Part shown: in pieces, positions 31,677 through 40,612 of the stretch
Layout: every line of letters starts with the position of its first letter
Numbering within the stretch: the stretch's first letter is position 1
Source of the DNA: Phycisphaerae bacterium
GTDB taxonomy: Bacteria > Planctomycetota > Phycisphaerae > UBA1845 > UTPLA1
Length of the DNA: 64,000 nt
Reading direction: 5' to 3'
Assembly: GCA_035275405.1 (NCBI GenBank)
Contig: DATEMU010000003.1
Coordinates: forward strand, 806,001 to 870,000
The notes under the pieces: generated by a model
What the model saw: only the letters and a program-made list of their open reading frames with translations
Told to the model about the DNA's origin: nothing
Database searches by the model: none
Program-made: the position numbers and the translations under genes

Positions 31677-33245
31677 ATGGCGTCCGCGTCCAGCAGCCCG
31701 ATTGACGATCTAGCGGCTCCGACCGGCGATGCGGAGCATCTAATCTGGCCGTCGCCGGAGCGGTTGGCGCAGCTCGTCGAAGAGAACCGCAGCCTGCTGG
31801 ATGGATCATCGGCGAAGATACTCAATCGAACGATTGGAGAGTGGCGGGAACCACCGGGTCGGGGTCCGGTCATTTTCACCGGCCATCAGCCGGCGTTTTA
31901 TCATCCGGGCGTTTGGGCCAAAAACGTCGTATCGACGGCACTGGCGCGGCGGCTGGGCGGAGAGGCGGTGTTCCTGGCGGTCGACAGCGATGCGCCCGAT
32001 CGACTGGAGCTGGAATGGCCGGTACAAGACTCCGGTCACTATGAGATTGCCCGCGCAGCCGTGTTGCCGCAGTTGCAAGGGCGGAGTTACGAACAACTTC
32101 CACCGCTGTCGTTGGGGGACTGCGCGGCATTCGCGACACAAGTGTTCAACGGGGTAGATCATGATGGGACGACGCCGCTGCGCGCGTTCCTCAAGTCTTT
32201 TGGTGAGTCCCAAACGGCGGATTACGTTTCGCGGTGGGCGGCAGGCATGCAGGCGATCGATCAGACCGTCGGCGCGGCGACGCCGACGATCGAGCGGGTC
32301 AGCGATCGGTTTGATACGAGCCGGTCGACCGAGGCCGCCGCCTTTGTAGGGCATCTCCTGATTCATGCCGACTCGTTCTCGTCGGCCTATAACGGGGCCC
32401 TTCAGGCGTATCGGGCCGCGCGGGGCATCAGGGGCGATCGCCACCCTATTCCGGATTTGTTGGTGACGGATGAAAGATTCGAGCTTCCGTTCTGGGTGCT
32501 GGGGCGGACGGAATCCCGGCGAAGGTTTTTCGTCTCGCGTAGTAGGACCGCTTCGGATGCCGTCGTCCTCTGGGCCGGTCAGGAACGGATCGGCGACGTC
32601 GATCGAGCGAAGGTGATGAACGACCCTCAGAACGCGCTGGGCGTCGATCTCGGCTCGCCTCAGATTCGGCCGCGGGCGCTGGCTTTGACGATCTATGCCC
32701 GGATACTGGCGTGCGATTTGTTCATCCACGGCATCGGCGGGGCGAAGTACGATCAGATCGCGGATGAGATTATCCACCGATTCTTTGGTATCGAGCCGCC
32801 CGCCTACGCCTGCGTTTCGGCGACGATGCGATTGCCGCTGCGGCGTCACGCGGTGACCCGCGACGACGAGCGGGCGTGTCGCCGCCGACTGCGCGACCTG
32901 CGCTACAACCCTCAGCGGTACCTGGATGGGGGGCCCTATGCGCCCATGCTCGACACATTGACAAGGGAACGTGAACAGGCCATCGCGCTTCAGGATCGTT
33001 TGCGTGCGGAGTCTCCGACGGACCATGCCGCACGGCGGGCGGCGTTCCTGGCGATCCGGAGGGCGAACAAGACTCTGTCGTCGGCGGTGGGGGACTTGCC
33101 TCACGAGTTTCAGAAAGAGGCCGCCAGCGTATCGGCCGCTCTTTCTGAGAATCGGATCGCGGAGCATCGGGAGTGGTTTATGGGTCTCTTTCCAACGGCT
33201 CGGCTGGTCGAATTGCAGGACAGCATCGTCGGGAGCCTGTCTTGA
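31677..33245 (+). CDS. BshC-like protein (bacillithiol cysteine-adding enzyme family, distant)
   Basis: A 522-residue protein. The segment FTGHQPAFYHPGVWAKNVV at about 67-85, followed by EAVFLAVDSDAPD, resembles the N-terminal nucleotide-binding region of BshC (TGQQPG..., WVATEDHDFE), and the middle has FIHGIGGAKYDQIADEI. BshC adds Cys to the glucosamine-malate precursor of bacillithiol. The place is suggestive: in Bacillus subtilis bshC lies directly upstream of mraZ-rsmH, and here it precedes rsmH and overlaps it by 4 bases. The overall likeness is weak, so function is tentative; it may be a Planctomycete-specific relative. Confidence 0.55.
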   Translation: MASASSSPIDDLAAPTGDAEHLIWPSPERLAQLVEENRSLLDGSSAKILNRTIGEWREPPGRGPVIFTGHQPAFYHPGVWAKNVVSTALARRLGGEAVFLAVDSDAPDRLELEWPVQDSGHYEIARAAVLPQLQGRSYEQLPPLSLGDCAAFATQVFNGVDHDGTTPLRAFLKSFGESQTADYVSRWAAGMQAIDQTVGAATPTIERVSDRFDTSRSTEAAAFVGHLLIHADSFSSAYNGALQAYRAARGIRGDRHPIPDLLVTDERFELPFWVLGRTESRRRFFVSRSRTASDAVVLWAGQERIGDVDRAKVMNDPQNALGVDLGSPQIRPRALALTIYARILACDLFIHGIGGAKYDQIADEIIHRFFGIEPPAYACVSATMRLPLRRHAVTRDDERACRRRLRDLRYNPQRYLDGGPYAPMLDTLTREREQAIALQDRLRAESPTDHAARRAAFLAIRRANKTLSSAVGDLPHEFQKEAASVSAALSENRIAEHREWFMGLFPTARLVELQDSIVGSLS

Positions 33246-34165
33246 ATATCGGATCTGTTGTGTCTGAAATCGACCATCTGCCCGTCATGGCGGATGAGAT
33301 CGTCGCCGCGCTGGTTCGGCCGGAAGTAGAAGTTTTCGTGGATGCCACTCTGGGCCTGGGGGGGCATACTCGGCGGGTTTTGGAGTTGTCGCCCCGAATT
33401 CGCGTCATTGGGCTCGACGTCGATCCGGTCAACCTCGCTGCGGCAGAGAATTCCCTGGCCGAGTTTGCTGCTCGCATTACGCTGCAGAGGGCCAATTTCG
33501 CGGAATTGGAGGAGGTCCTCCATGCACTTGGAACCCCCCACGTGGGGGGGATTCTTGCGGACCTGGGGGTTAGTAGCAATCAAATCGCCGGCCCCGCCAA
33601 GGGACTCAGCTTCGATGTGGACGGTCCGTTGGATATGCGGCTGGATGATCGGCTGAGGACGACCGCGGCGGACCTCGTCAACGGGCTTTCCGAGGGTGAA
33701 TTGGCCGATTTACTTTACTTTCAGAGCCAGGAATCGGGAAGCCGAAGAATCTCTAAGCGGATCTGCCAGGCCCGCCGGCACGGGCGCATCCAAAGTACGG
33801 TCCAACTTGCGCGGCTGGTGGCGTCGGCCCTCGGCCAGGACCCGGACGCGCGCCGCGGCCGCATCCACCCGGCGACCCGCACGTTCATGGCCCTGCGTAT
33901 GGCGGTCAATCAGGAGTTGGATTCGCTGCGTCAGTTTCTGGCGCAGGCGCCCGGCGTCCTGCAACCGGGCGGGCGGTTGGCGGTGATCAGCTTCCACAGT
34001 GGAGAGGACCGGATCGTGAAGGAGGACTTCCGCCGCAGGGCGAACGAGGGCGTTTATCAGTTGTTGACGAAGAAGCCCATGACCGCAAGGGCTGACGAGA
34101 AGGAACGGAACCCGCGAAGCCGCTCGGCGAAGCTGCGGGTGGTTGAAAAGCGCCGGGACACTTGA
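33242..34165 (+). CDS. rsmH: 16S rRNA (cytosine-1402-N4)-methyltransferase
   Basis: A 307-residue RsmH (MraW) that methylates N4 of C1402 in 16S rRNA, the usual first gene of dcw clusters after mraZ. Motifs: VDATLGLGGHTRRVLE (SAM site), LDVDPVNLAAAE, ILADLGVSSNQ, and VISFHSGEDRIVKEDF near the C-terminus. The TTG start at 33242 is preferred: it overlaps the preceding stop by 4 bases (TTGA) and follows GGGAG by 6 bases; GTG 33260 is an alternative. mraZ, often found before it, is absent. Confidence 0.93.
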   Translation: MNIGSVVSEIDHLPVMADEIVAALVRPEVEVFVDATLGLGGHTRRVLELSPRIRVIGLDVDPVNLAAAENSLAEFAARITLQRANFAELEEVLHALGTPHVGGILADLGVSSNQIAGPAKGLSFDVDGPLDMRLDDRLRTTAADLVNGLSEGELADLLYFQSQESGSRRISKRICQARRHGRIQSTVQLARLVASALGQDPDARRGRIHPATRTFMALRMAVNQELDSLRQFLAQAPGVLQPGGRLAVISFHSGEDRIVKEDFRRRANEGVYQLLTKKPMTARADEKERNPRSRSAKLRVVEKRRDT

Positions 34166-34220
34166 GGACGATTTTTTTTCTGCTATCCTGTAGCAGCCGC
34201 ACGCACACGGAGGTGCATCT

Positions 34221-35414
34221 ATGACCAAGGAAACCAAGATCGGTCTGCTGGTCGGTCTCGCATTCATCATCCTTTTTGCCATTATCCTCTCGGAGAAAGG
34301 CACGCCGCAGCGAAGCACGGCTTCGTTCACCGTGGCCGACGGTTCCAAGCCCGCGTCACCTCTCGGGGGATCGGAACAACCGCTCGGCAGCGCGGGCCGG
34401 CTGCAGGTGACCTCTCAGCTCCCGCCGATTGTTCAGCCGAAGCCGCAACAGGTCACGATCGCGCCGCCCTCTGCCCCGGTCGCGATGAGTGAAGAGCTTG
34501 TCACCCAAGCGGCGCCGAAGAAGGATGAGTCGATCGCGCCGCTTCCCGAGGCCGTCGTAAAGGCCCTGAATAGCATTCCCATCAAGGACGAATCACGCGG
34601 GAAGTCCGATGGCGGGGCGTTGGAACCCCAATCCGCGCCGAAGTCCGTTATCACCACGCCATCGCTTGCGTCCGCGGAAAAGGCGAATGCAGAACCGGCG
34701 ATCACGCCGCCTGCGTCCACCACCGAGATGGCCTCCGTAGCGCCGACTTCGCCACCGGCCCCCAAGCCCACGCCGGAAAAGCCTCCGGTGATCCGAACGG
34801 TCCACACCGTTCAGTCCGGCGAGAGTCTCGGCAAGATCGCAGCGAAGTATTACGGGCGCTCGACTCCCGCGCGGATAGAGGCGATCTTCAAAGCGAATCG
34901 CGATCGGTTGAAGGCCACCCACCAGGTCAAGGCCGAGCAAAAGCTGGACATCCCCGATCTCGGTGAGGCGAACTCCGCGTTCGAGCCCGTTACGGTATTT
35001 TCGATGTCGGATTTCAGCGCGGTGAAGGCGCCGCCGTCGACGTCGGACGCGATCCGCATTCCTATTCCCATTCGAGAGTCGGCGGCCACGGCCGGACCGG
35101 GCCTCCGAAAGCTCGACACGCAGGCTCCCACTATCCAAACCGCCTCGGTGACGACCGCATCGAAAAAGAACAAGTCGGCGGATGCGTCGTATCAGTGGTA
35201 CGAAGTCCGGCCGAAGGACACGCTTAGCAGAATCGCCCGAAAAATGCTCGGCAGCGAAAAGCACACGAGCGAACTATTCAAGCTGAACAAGGACCGCATG
35301 GCGAACAAGAACAGCCTGAAACCCGGAATGAAGCTGCGAATCCCCGTGAAATCGGCGGCGATGCTCGAACCGCAAACGGCGGTCTCGTCGAGCGGGTTTG
35401 AAGGTGCCGATTAG
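34221..35414 (+). CDS. membrane-anchored protein with two LysM domains
   Basis: A 397-residue protein with one N-terminal membrane helix (about 7-24, IGLLVGLAFIILFAIILSE), a long Pro/Ala/Ser linker (about 30-190) and two LysM domains. The first starts HTVQSGESLGKIAAKYYG (about 194-211); the second starts YEVRPKDTLSRIARKMLG (about 329-346). LysM domains bind peptidoglycan glycans. It replaces nothing known in the canonical dcw order, sitting between rsmH and the ftsL-like gene, so it probably acts in division-site wall synthesis. A LysM protein in this place may be lineage-specific. Confidence 0.88.
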   Translation: MTKETKIGLLVGLAFIILFAIILSEKGTPQRSTASFTVADGSKPASPLGGSEQPLGSAGRLQVTSQLPPIVQPKPQQVTIAPPSAPVAMSEELVTQAAPKKDESIAPLPEAVVKALNSIPIKDESRGKSDGGALEPQSAPKSVITTPSLASAEKANAEPAITPPASTTEMASVAPTSPPAPKPTPEKPPVIRTVHTVQSGESLGKIAAKYYGRSTPARIEAIFKANRDRLKATHQVKAEQKLDIPDLGEANSAFEPVTVFSMSDFSAVKAPPSTSDAIRIPIPIRESAATAGPGLRKLDTQAPTIQTASVTTASKKNKSADASYQWYEVRPKDTLSRIARKMLGSEKHTSELFKLNKDRMANKNSLKPGMKLRIPVKSAAMLEPQTAVSSSGFEGAD

Positions 35415-35447
35415 CTGACGCCGGCCACGGGCCGAGAGGATGTCGAG

Positions 35448-35759
35448 ATGACCGTCTCGCGCTCATTGTATGTGCTGCTGATGATGGTGGTCCTCGGGGT
35501 AGGGATCGTGGGGATTCGCGGTGAGTCCGCCAAGGCCGCGAACCGGGTGCAGCGGTTGCACCTGCGTCAGATCGATTTGGAACAATCGCTGTGGACCCAC
35601 GAAATGGAATTGGCCACGCTGCGCGGACCGAACGCGATTCGCCGGCGAACCAGTGAACTCGGCCTGGATTTAATGCCGCCGATGGCCGAACCGCCCGGCG
35701 TCAAGCCGTCGTCTAACAAGCCGGATGATGGGGACAGCGGACCCGTCATCGCTGATTGA
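35448..35759 (+). CDS. ftsL: FtsL-like division protein
   Basis: A 103-residue bitopic protein: short N-terminus, one membrane helix (about 8-24, VLLMMVVLGVGIVGI), then a helical coiled-coil-like segment (AANRVQRLHLRQIDLEQSL) and a short tail. Position just upstream of ftsI and length fit FtsL, which with FtsB and FtsQ recruits the septal wall synthase. FtsL has low sequence conservation, so the name rests mainly on position and topology. Confidence 0.72.
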   Translation: MTVSRSLYVLLMMVVLGVGIVGIRGESAKAANRVQRLHLRQIDLEQSLWTHEMELATLRGPNAIRRRTSELGLDLMPPMAEPPGVKPSSNKPDDGDSGPVIAD

Positions 35760-35795
35760 GTCGTCCGCTGATCGCGCCCCTATGCGGACGCGGGA

Positions 35796-37556
35796 ATGGA
35801 TGCCTTGCGGTCGCGCCGTTCAAATCTCGCCGGCCAAGCGTTGATCGCGCTGGTCCTCGTCGCCTTGGTCGGCCTGGCGGGCCGCTTGGTCTATATCAAC
35901 TCTTATCAGGGCTCGGCACTGCTGGCCCGGGCAGAACGTCAGCAGCGTTCGACCATACCTCTCAAGCATCGGCGCGGCCTGATCGTGGATTGCTGCGGCC
36001 GCCTTATCTCCGGGACGATGCTCCAGAAGAGCGTCTTTGCCGATCCGAAGGTGATCCCCGACAAGGCGATTGCGGCACAAAAGGTCTCTGAAATCCTCGG
36101 CATCCCCGCGGAGGAGATCGCTCCGGACCTGCTTTCGGCGGAAGAGGAGCGGTTCTTCGTCATTCGTCGCGGGGTGTCGGAGGACCAGGCCCGCCGAATC
36201 AGCGAGGAGGGGCTTTATGGCCTGGGCGTCTTTGACGAGCCGTATCGCACCTATCCGATGAACTCGCTGGCGGCCGCCCTGATTGGCTTCGTCGCGCCCG
36301 ACGGCCACGGCGTCAGCGGTCTTGAACATCAGTGCAACGCGTGGCTGACCGGCTCCAATGGCATCAAATCGATTATTCGCGATGCGCGGCGCAAGGCTTT
36401 TTGGCTGGCGGAGGGAGGATACCGACCGCCGCGCGACGGTTTCCATCTGATCCTGACCATCGATGCCGAAATACAGGCGACGGTGGAGCGGGAGCTGGCC
36501 GTTTCCGTGGAGAAATACCACGCGGAAAGCGGTGTGGCGATTGTGATGCATCCCAAGACCGGCGCGATCCTGGCGATGGCCAACGTTCCGGGCTTCGACC
36601 CCAATCGCTACAGCGATTACGGGGCCAATCGGTATCGCAATCGGGCCATCACGGACCCGTTTGAGCCGGGCAGCACGTTTAAGCCGTTTATCGCCGCGGC
36701 GGCGCTGGCGGAAAAGGTGGTGCGTCTGGGCGAAGGATTTGATTGCGAGAATGGCGCGTGGACGGACGGCGTTCGCACGCTGCACGATCACCACCCCTAC
36801 GGACTGCTCAGTTTTGAAGATGTCGTCATCAAGTCCAGCAACGTCGGGATGGCCAAGATCGGGAAGCGTCTCGGCAACAAGAAACTCTACGATTATGTCA
36901 AAGCTTTTGGGTTTGGCCGCAAGACCGGCATCGATCTGGAGGGAGAGGACCCGGGCATTCTGCAATCGTTCAATCGCTGGGGACCGTTCTCGACGACGAG
37001 TATTCCGATCGGCCAGGAGATCGGCGCGACGCCGTTGCAGATGGCGAGGGCGTTCTGTGCCTTTGCCAACGGCGGGCTTTTGGTGCAGCCCTACGTCGTC
37101 CGGGCGGTGGTGACGCCGGACGGGCGGCTGGTGAGCGACTTTTCCAATCCGCCGTCGGAAGGCCGGGCCCTGCCGGAAGCCGTAGCCAACACGATGAGGG
37201 ACCGGATTCTCTGCGGCGTCGTGGAACAGGGTACGGGCAGCAAATCCCGGCTGGCCCATTACCAGGTATTCGGCAAGACCGGGACGGCGCAGATCGCCCG
37301 CAAGGGTGGCGGCGGTTACGAGCCGGACGCCTATGTCGGATCGTTTGTCGCCGCCGCGCCGGCCGCCGATCCGCAACTGGTGGTTTTCGTGGGCATCTCC
37401 CGCCCCAAGAAGAGCATTGGCTATTACGGCGGCACGGTCGCCGCGCCGGTCGTGAAGGAAATCTTGACGCACGCGTTGGCGTATTTGCAGATTCCGCCCG
37501 ACCGGGCGGATGCACCGACGCCGACGATTACGGCGCTGGGAGAGGATCACGATTAG
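35796..37556 (+). CDS. ftsI: class B penicillin-binding protein (FtsI/PBP3-like)
   Basis: A 586-residue septal transpeptidase. One N-terminal membrane helix (about 9-28), a dimerisation domain (about 50-215), and the transpeptidase domain with the three active-site motifs: S-x-x-K in EPGSTFKP (about 289-296, Ser near 293), SSN in KSSNVGM (about 346-352), and KTG in GKTGTAQIA (about 492-500). It cross-links peptidoglycan at the division site with FtsW. No PASTA domain is seen, unlike Gram-positive members. A single FtsW gene in the same cluster fits. Confidence 0.93.
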   Translation: MDALRSRRSNLAGQALIALVLVALVGLAGRLVYINSYQGSALLARAERQQRSTIPLKHRRGLIVDCCGRLISGTMLQKSVFADPKVIPDKAIAAQKVSEILGIPAEEIAPDLLSAEEERFFVIRRGVSEDQARRISEEGLYGLGVFDEPYRTYPMNSLAAALIGFVAPDGHGVSGLEHQCNAWLTGSNGIKSIIRDARRKAFWLAEGGYRPPRDGFHLILTIDAEIQATVERELAVSVEKYHAESGVAIVMHPKTGAILAMANVPGFDPNRYSDYGANRYRNRAITDPFEPGSTFKPFIAAAALAEKVVRLGEGFDCENGAWTDGVRTLHDHHPYGLLSFEDVVIKSSNVGMAKIGKRLGNKKLYDYVKAFGFGRKTGIDLEGEDPGILQSFNRWGPFSTTSIPIGQEIGATPLQMARAFCAFANGGLLVQPYVVRAVVTPDGRLVSDFSNPPSEGRALPEAVANTMRDRILCGVVEQGTGSKSRLAHYQVFGKTGTAQIARKGGGGYEPDAYVGSFVAAAPAADPQLVVFVGISRPKKSIGYYGGTVAAPVVKEILTHALAYLQIPPDRADAPTPTITALGEDHD

Positions 37557-37665
37557 GGATGGCGAGGCCGGGCCAGGGGAGCATAAGATGCTCCGACTCG
37601 AGTCGGTGGTCCGTGGACGGATCGCCCCGCGGAATGGACTTCGCTTCGGGAGGGGCGACGGATCG

Positions 37666-39159
37666 ATGATCCAGCTCTCGACATTAATTGAGAAATCCAT
37701 TGGAGCGTGCGAGCTGCCGCGCGATACCGGTTCGCTGGTTGTGACCGGCGTGTGTGAAGATTCGCGCCACGTCAGTGCGGGAAGCGTTTTTGTCGCCGTC
37801 GCCGGCGCGAAGGCCGACGGCGCGGCGTTTGTCCAGGACGCGCTTAGCCGAGGGGCGATTGCGATCGTGGCCGCCCGCGAGGCAAGGGTAGAGGCATCCT
37901 GCCCCGTGATTCGCGTCGCTGATCCGCGCGAGGCGCTCGCGAGTCTGGCCGCGGTCTATCACGGTCTGAGCGCCGACGGGGGCCTTTGCACTATCGGTGT
38001 AACGGGGACGAACGGCAAAAGCACTGTCACGTACATGATCCGGTCGCTGCTCCGTACGGCGGGTTTCCGGCCGGCGCTATTGGGGACGATTGAATACGAT
38101 CTGGTTGGCCGGCGTGTGACGTCGAGTTTGACGACGCCGGATGCCGTGACGCTGACGAAGCATCTAGTCGAAGCGAAGCAGGCTGGCGCATCCCATGCCG
38201 TGATGGAGGTGTCGTCGCACAGCCTTCAGCAGCGCCGCGTGGACGGTATAAACTTTGGCGTCGCGGTCTTCACCAACCTGACGCAGGACCATCTCGATTA
38301 TCACGGCACCCTGGAGGAATACCGGGTCGCCAAGCGGCGTCTTTTCGATCGCCTGTCGCCCGACACAACTGCAATTATCAATGCGGACGATCCCGTCGGC
38401 GGGAGCATGGTGGAGAATTGCCGCGCCCGTGTGATCCGCTTCGGCATCGATCAGCCGGCGGAGGTACGCGGGAAGGTGCTGGGTGAGGATCGTCGGGGCG
38501 GGCGATTCCTCCTGCACTACCGCGATGAAGCGGTCGAAGTCCGCACGCCGTTGGTCGGCCGCCACAATATCAGCAATGCGCTGGCCGCCGCGTCCGTTGG
38601 ATTGGCGCTCGGGCTGGATTTACAGGCGATTCGCGGCGGGATCGAATCGCTCGACCGCGTGCCGGGGCGGCTGGAGCGAGTGGATACTGCGGAATTGGGT
38701 TTCGACATCTTCGTGGATTACGCACACACGGACGACGCTTTGCGAAATGTCCTCCGCTCGCTGCGACCGCTGACGGGCGGGCGGCTGTGGTGTGTGTTCG
38801 GATGCGGTGGGGATCGGGACCGCTTAAAGCGACCGTTGATGGCGCGGGCCGTCGCCGAGGGGGCCGATGCGTTCGTGATTACCAGCGACAATCCGCGGAC
38901 CGAAGATCCTTACAGGATTCTGGCCGACATCGAGCGGGGACTATCGGCAGAGGCCCAGGGGCGCGGCGTGACGATCCCGGACCGCGCCAGGGCCATCCAG
39001 CACGCCATCGACGAATTGAACGAGGGCGACACGCTGGTCATCGCGGGCAAGGGGCACGAAGATTATCAGATTCTGGCCACGGGGAAGATTCACTTTGACG
39101 ATGGCGAGGTTGCCCGCGCGGCGCTCGCGCGGAGGGGGGCTCCGGCATGCGCCCGCTAA
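37666..39159 (+). CDS. murE: UDP-MurNAc-L-Ala-D-Glu:meso-diaminopimelate ligase
   Basis: A 497-residue MurE that adds the third residue of the stem peptide. ATP-binding GVTGTNGKSTVTYM lies at about 112-125, the central Mur ligase domain has VMEVSSHSLQQRR and NLTQDHLDYHGT, and the C-terminal DNPRTEDP (about 408-415) carries the DNPR signature that selects meso-diaminopimelate rather than lysine. ATG 37666 follows GGGAGGGG by about 9 bases; earlier in-frame starts precede no family sequence. It overlaps murF by 13 bases. Confidence 0.94.
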   Translation: MIQLSTLIEKSIGACELPRDTGSLVVTGVCEDSRHVSAGSVFVAVAGAKADGAAFVQDALSRGAIAIVAAREARVEASCPVIRVADPREALASLAAVYHGLSADGGLCTIGVTGTNGKSTVTYMIRSLLRTAGFRPALLGTIEYDLVGRRVTSSLTTPDAVTLTKHLVEAKQAGASHAVMEVSSHSLQQRRVDGINFGVAVFTNLTQDHLDYHGTLEEYRVAKRRLFDRLSPDTTAIINADDPVGGSMVENCRARVIRFGIDQPAEVRGKVLGEDRRGGRFLLHYRDEAVEVRTPLVGRHNISNALAAASVGLALGLDLQAIRGGIESLDRVPGRLERVDTAELGFDIFVDYAHTDDALRNVLRSLRPLTGGRLWCVFGCGGDRDRLKRPLMARAVAEGADAFVITSDNPRTEDPYRILADIERGLSAEAQGRGVTIPDRARAIQHAIDELNEGDTLVIAGKGHEDYQILATGKIHFDDGEVARAALARRGAPACAR

Positions 39160-40547
39160 CGCTCATGGAGATGGCCGCCGCGATGGGCGGCCGGATCGTC
39201 GGCGATGTCACGATTCCCGGCGTCACGAACGTCTGCACCGACTCCCGCGCCGTCACGCCGGGCGCGCTCTTCTTCGCTCTCAAGGGAGAGAATCACGACG
39301 GTCATGCGTTCGTCAATGATGTACTGGATCAGGGGGCCACGGCCGCCGTCGTTACGGAAATTACTAGCGTCGCCGCCAAGCATCACGTCAGCGGCCGGCT
39401 CGTTCATGTCCCCGACACGTCGGCGGCGCTGGGGCGTCTGGCGGCATGGTATCGGCGGCAGTTCGCCGCCCAGGTGATCGCCGTCGTGGGTAGCAACGGC
39501 AAGACCACGACGAAGGACATGATTTCCGCCGTGCTCGGCGCGAAGCGGCGCGGCCGCGCCGCCAAGGCGAGTTTCAATAATTCCATCGGCGTGCCGCTGA
39601 CGCTTCTCACGGTGGAGCCGGCCGATGAGTTCGTTGTTGTTGAGATCGGGACGAACCATCCCGGCGAGATCGTCGCCCTGGGGCGGATCGCCCAGCCCGA
39701 CATGGTGGTCATTACCAGCATCGGCGAGGAGCACCTCGAATTCTTCGGCGATGTGGAGACGGTCGCCAGCGAGGAGTTTTCGATTCTCACGTGTCTTCGC
39801 GGGCGGGCGTTTGTCGTCCTCAGCAAACAGGCCGCGCAGTTCGCGCCGGACGAGCCGACGTTGCCCTACACCAAACTCACGTACGGCCTAGAGCCGGACG
39901 CCGATCTGCGGGCGTCGGATATCACCCCGACCGGCGAAGGGCAGCGCTTCAAGGTGAACGGGCGGACGGAATACGTCATGCCGGTCCTGGGGCGGCATAA
40001 TGTCATCAACGCGCTCGCCGCCGTCGCCATCGGCGCGCGGTTTCGCATGGCGCCGGAAGATATCGCGGCGGGGCTGCGGAGCGTGCGATTGCCGCCGATG
40101 CGCATGCAGCGGGTGGAATTCGGCGACGTGAGCGTCATAAACGACGCCTACAACGCGAACCCGTCGAGCATGGCCGTGGCCCTAGAGGTCCTCGATCGGC
40201 TCGATGAGCCGCGGCGCAAGGTGCTGATCCTCGGCGATATGCGCGAATTGGGCGAGCGATCCAAGGGATGCCATCAGGAACTGGGGCGCCTGGCGGGGCG
40301 GTCGACGGCGCAGTTGATCGTCGCCGTGGGGGCGTATTCGCGGAGCGTGGCCGATGCGGCGGTCTCCATTGCGAGCACGACAAAACGGATTTACTCGTAC
40401 CCCACAGTGGAGCATGCCGCGGAAAAGATCCCCAGCCTGGTGCGGCCGGGGGATATTGTCCTGCTGAAGGCGTCGCGGGCGATCCGGCTGGAGCGGCTGC
40501 TGGAGCCGATCGGACAGGTCGGCGCGAAAACACCGATACCGGTATAG
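39147..40547 (+). CDS. murF: UDP-MurNAc-tripeptide:D-Ala-D-Ala ligase
   Basis: A 466-residue MurF that adds the D-Ala-D-Ala dipeptide to the UDP-MurNAc-tripeptide. Domains: the N-terminal UDP-binding domain (about 1-100, with TDSRAVTPGALFFALKGENH), the ATP-binding AVVGSNGKTTTKDM (about 112-125), and the central VVEIGTNHPGEIVALG. The C-terminal part has INDAYNANPSSM, which with NP is the family motif. The start overlaps the murE stop by 13 bases. Confidence 0.94.
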   Translation: MRPLTLMEMAAAMGGRIVGDVTIPGVTNVCTDSRAVTPGALFFALKGENHDGHAFVNDVLDQGATAAVVTEITSVAAKHHVSGRLVHVPDTSAALGRLAAWYRRQFAAQVIAVVGSNGKTTTKDMISAVLGAKRRGRAAKASFNNSIGVPLTLLTVEPADEFVVVEIGTNHPGEIVALGRIAQPDMVVITSIGEEHLEFFGDVETVASEEFSILTCLRGRAFVVLSKQAAQFAPDEPTLPYTKLTYGLEPDADLRASDITPTGEGQRFKVNGRTEYVMPVLGRHNVINALAAVAIGARFRMAPEDIAAGLRSVRLPPMRMQRVEFGDVSVINDAYNANPSSMAVALEVLDRLDEPRRKVLILGDMRELGERSKGCHQELGRLAGRSTAQLIVAVGAYSRSVADAAVSIASTTKRIYSYPTVEHAAEKIPSLVRPGDIVLLKASRAIRLERLLEPIGQVGAKTPIPV

Positions 40548-40586
40548 GGTCGGTGTTGCACCTTTGTTGGAATTCTTACTTTTGAA

Positions 40587-40602
40587 TCCCGGCGTGCCGG
40601 GA
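40587..40602. repeat. near-palindrome upstream of mraY
   Basis: TCCCGGCGTGCCGGGA lies 10 bases upstream of the mraY start in the 65-base gap after murF. It matches the palindrome at 10649-10664 at 15 of 16 positions. It can form a 7-bp stem and might affect mraY translation. Confidence 0.5.
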
Positions 40603-40612
40603 GTTTTGACTT

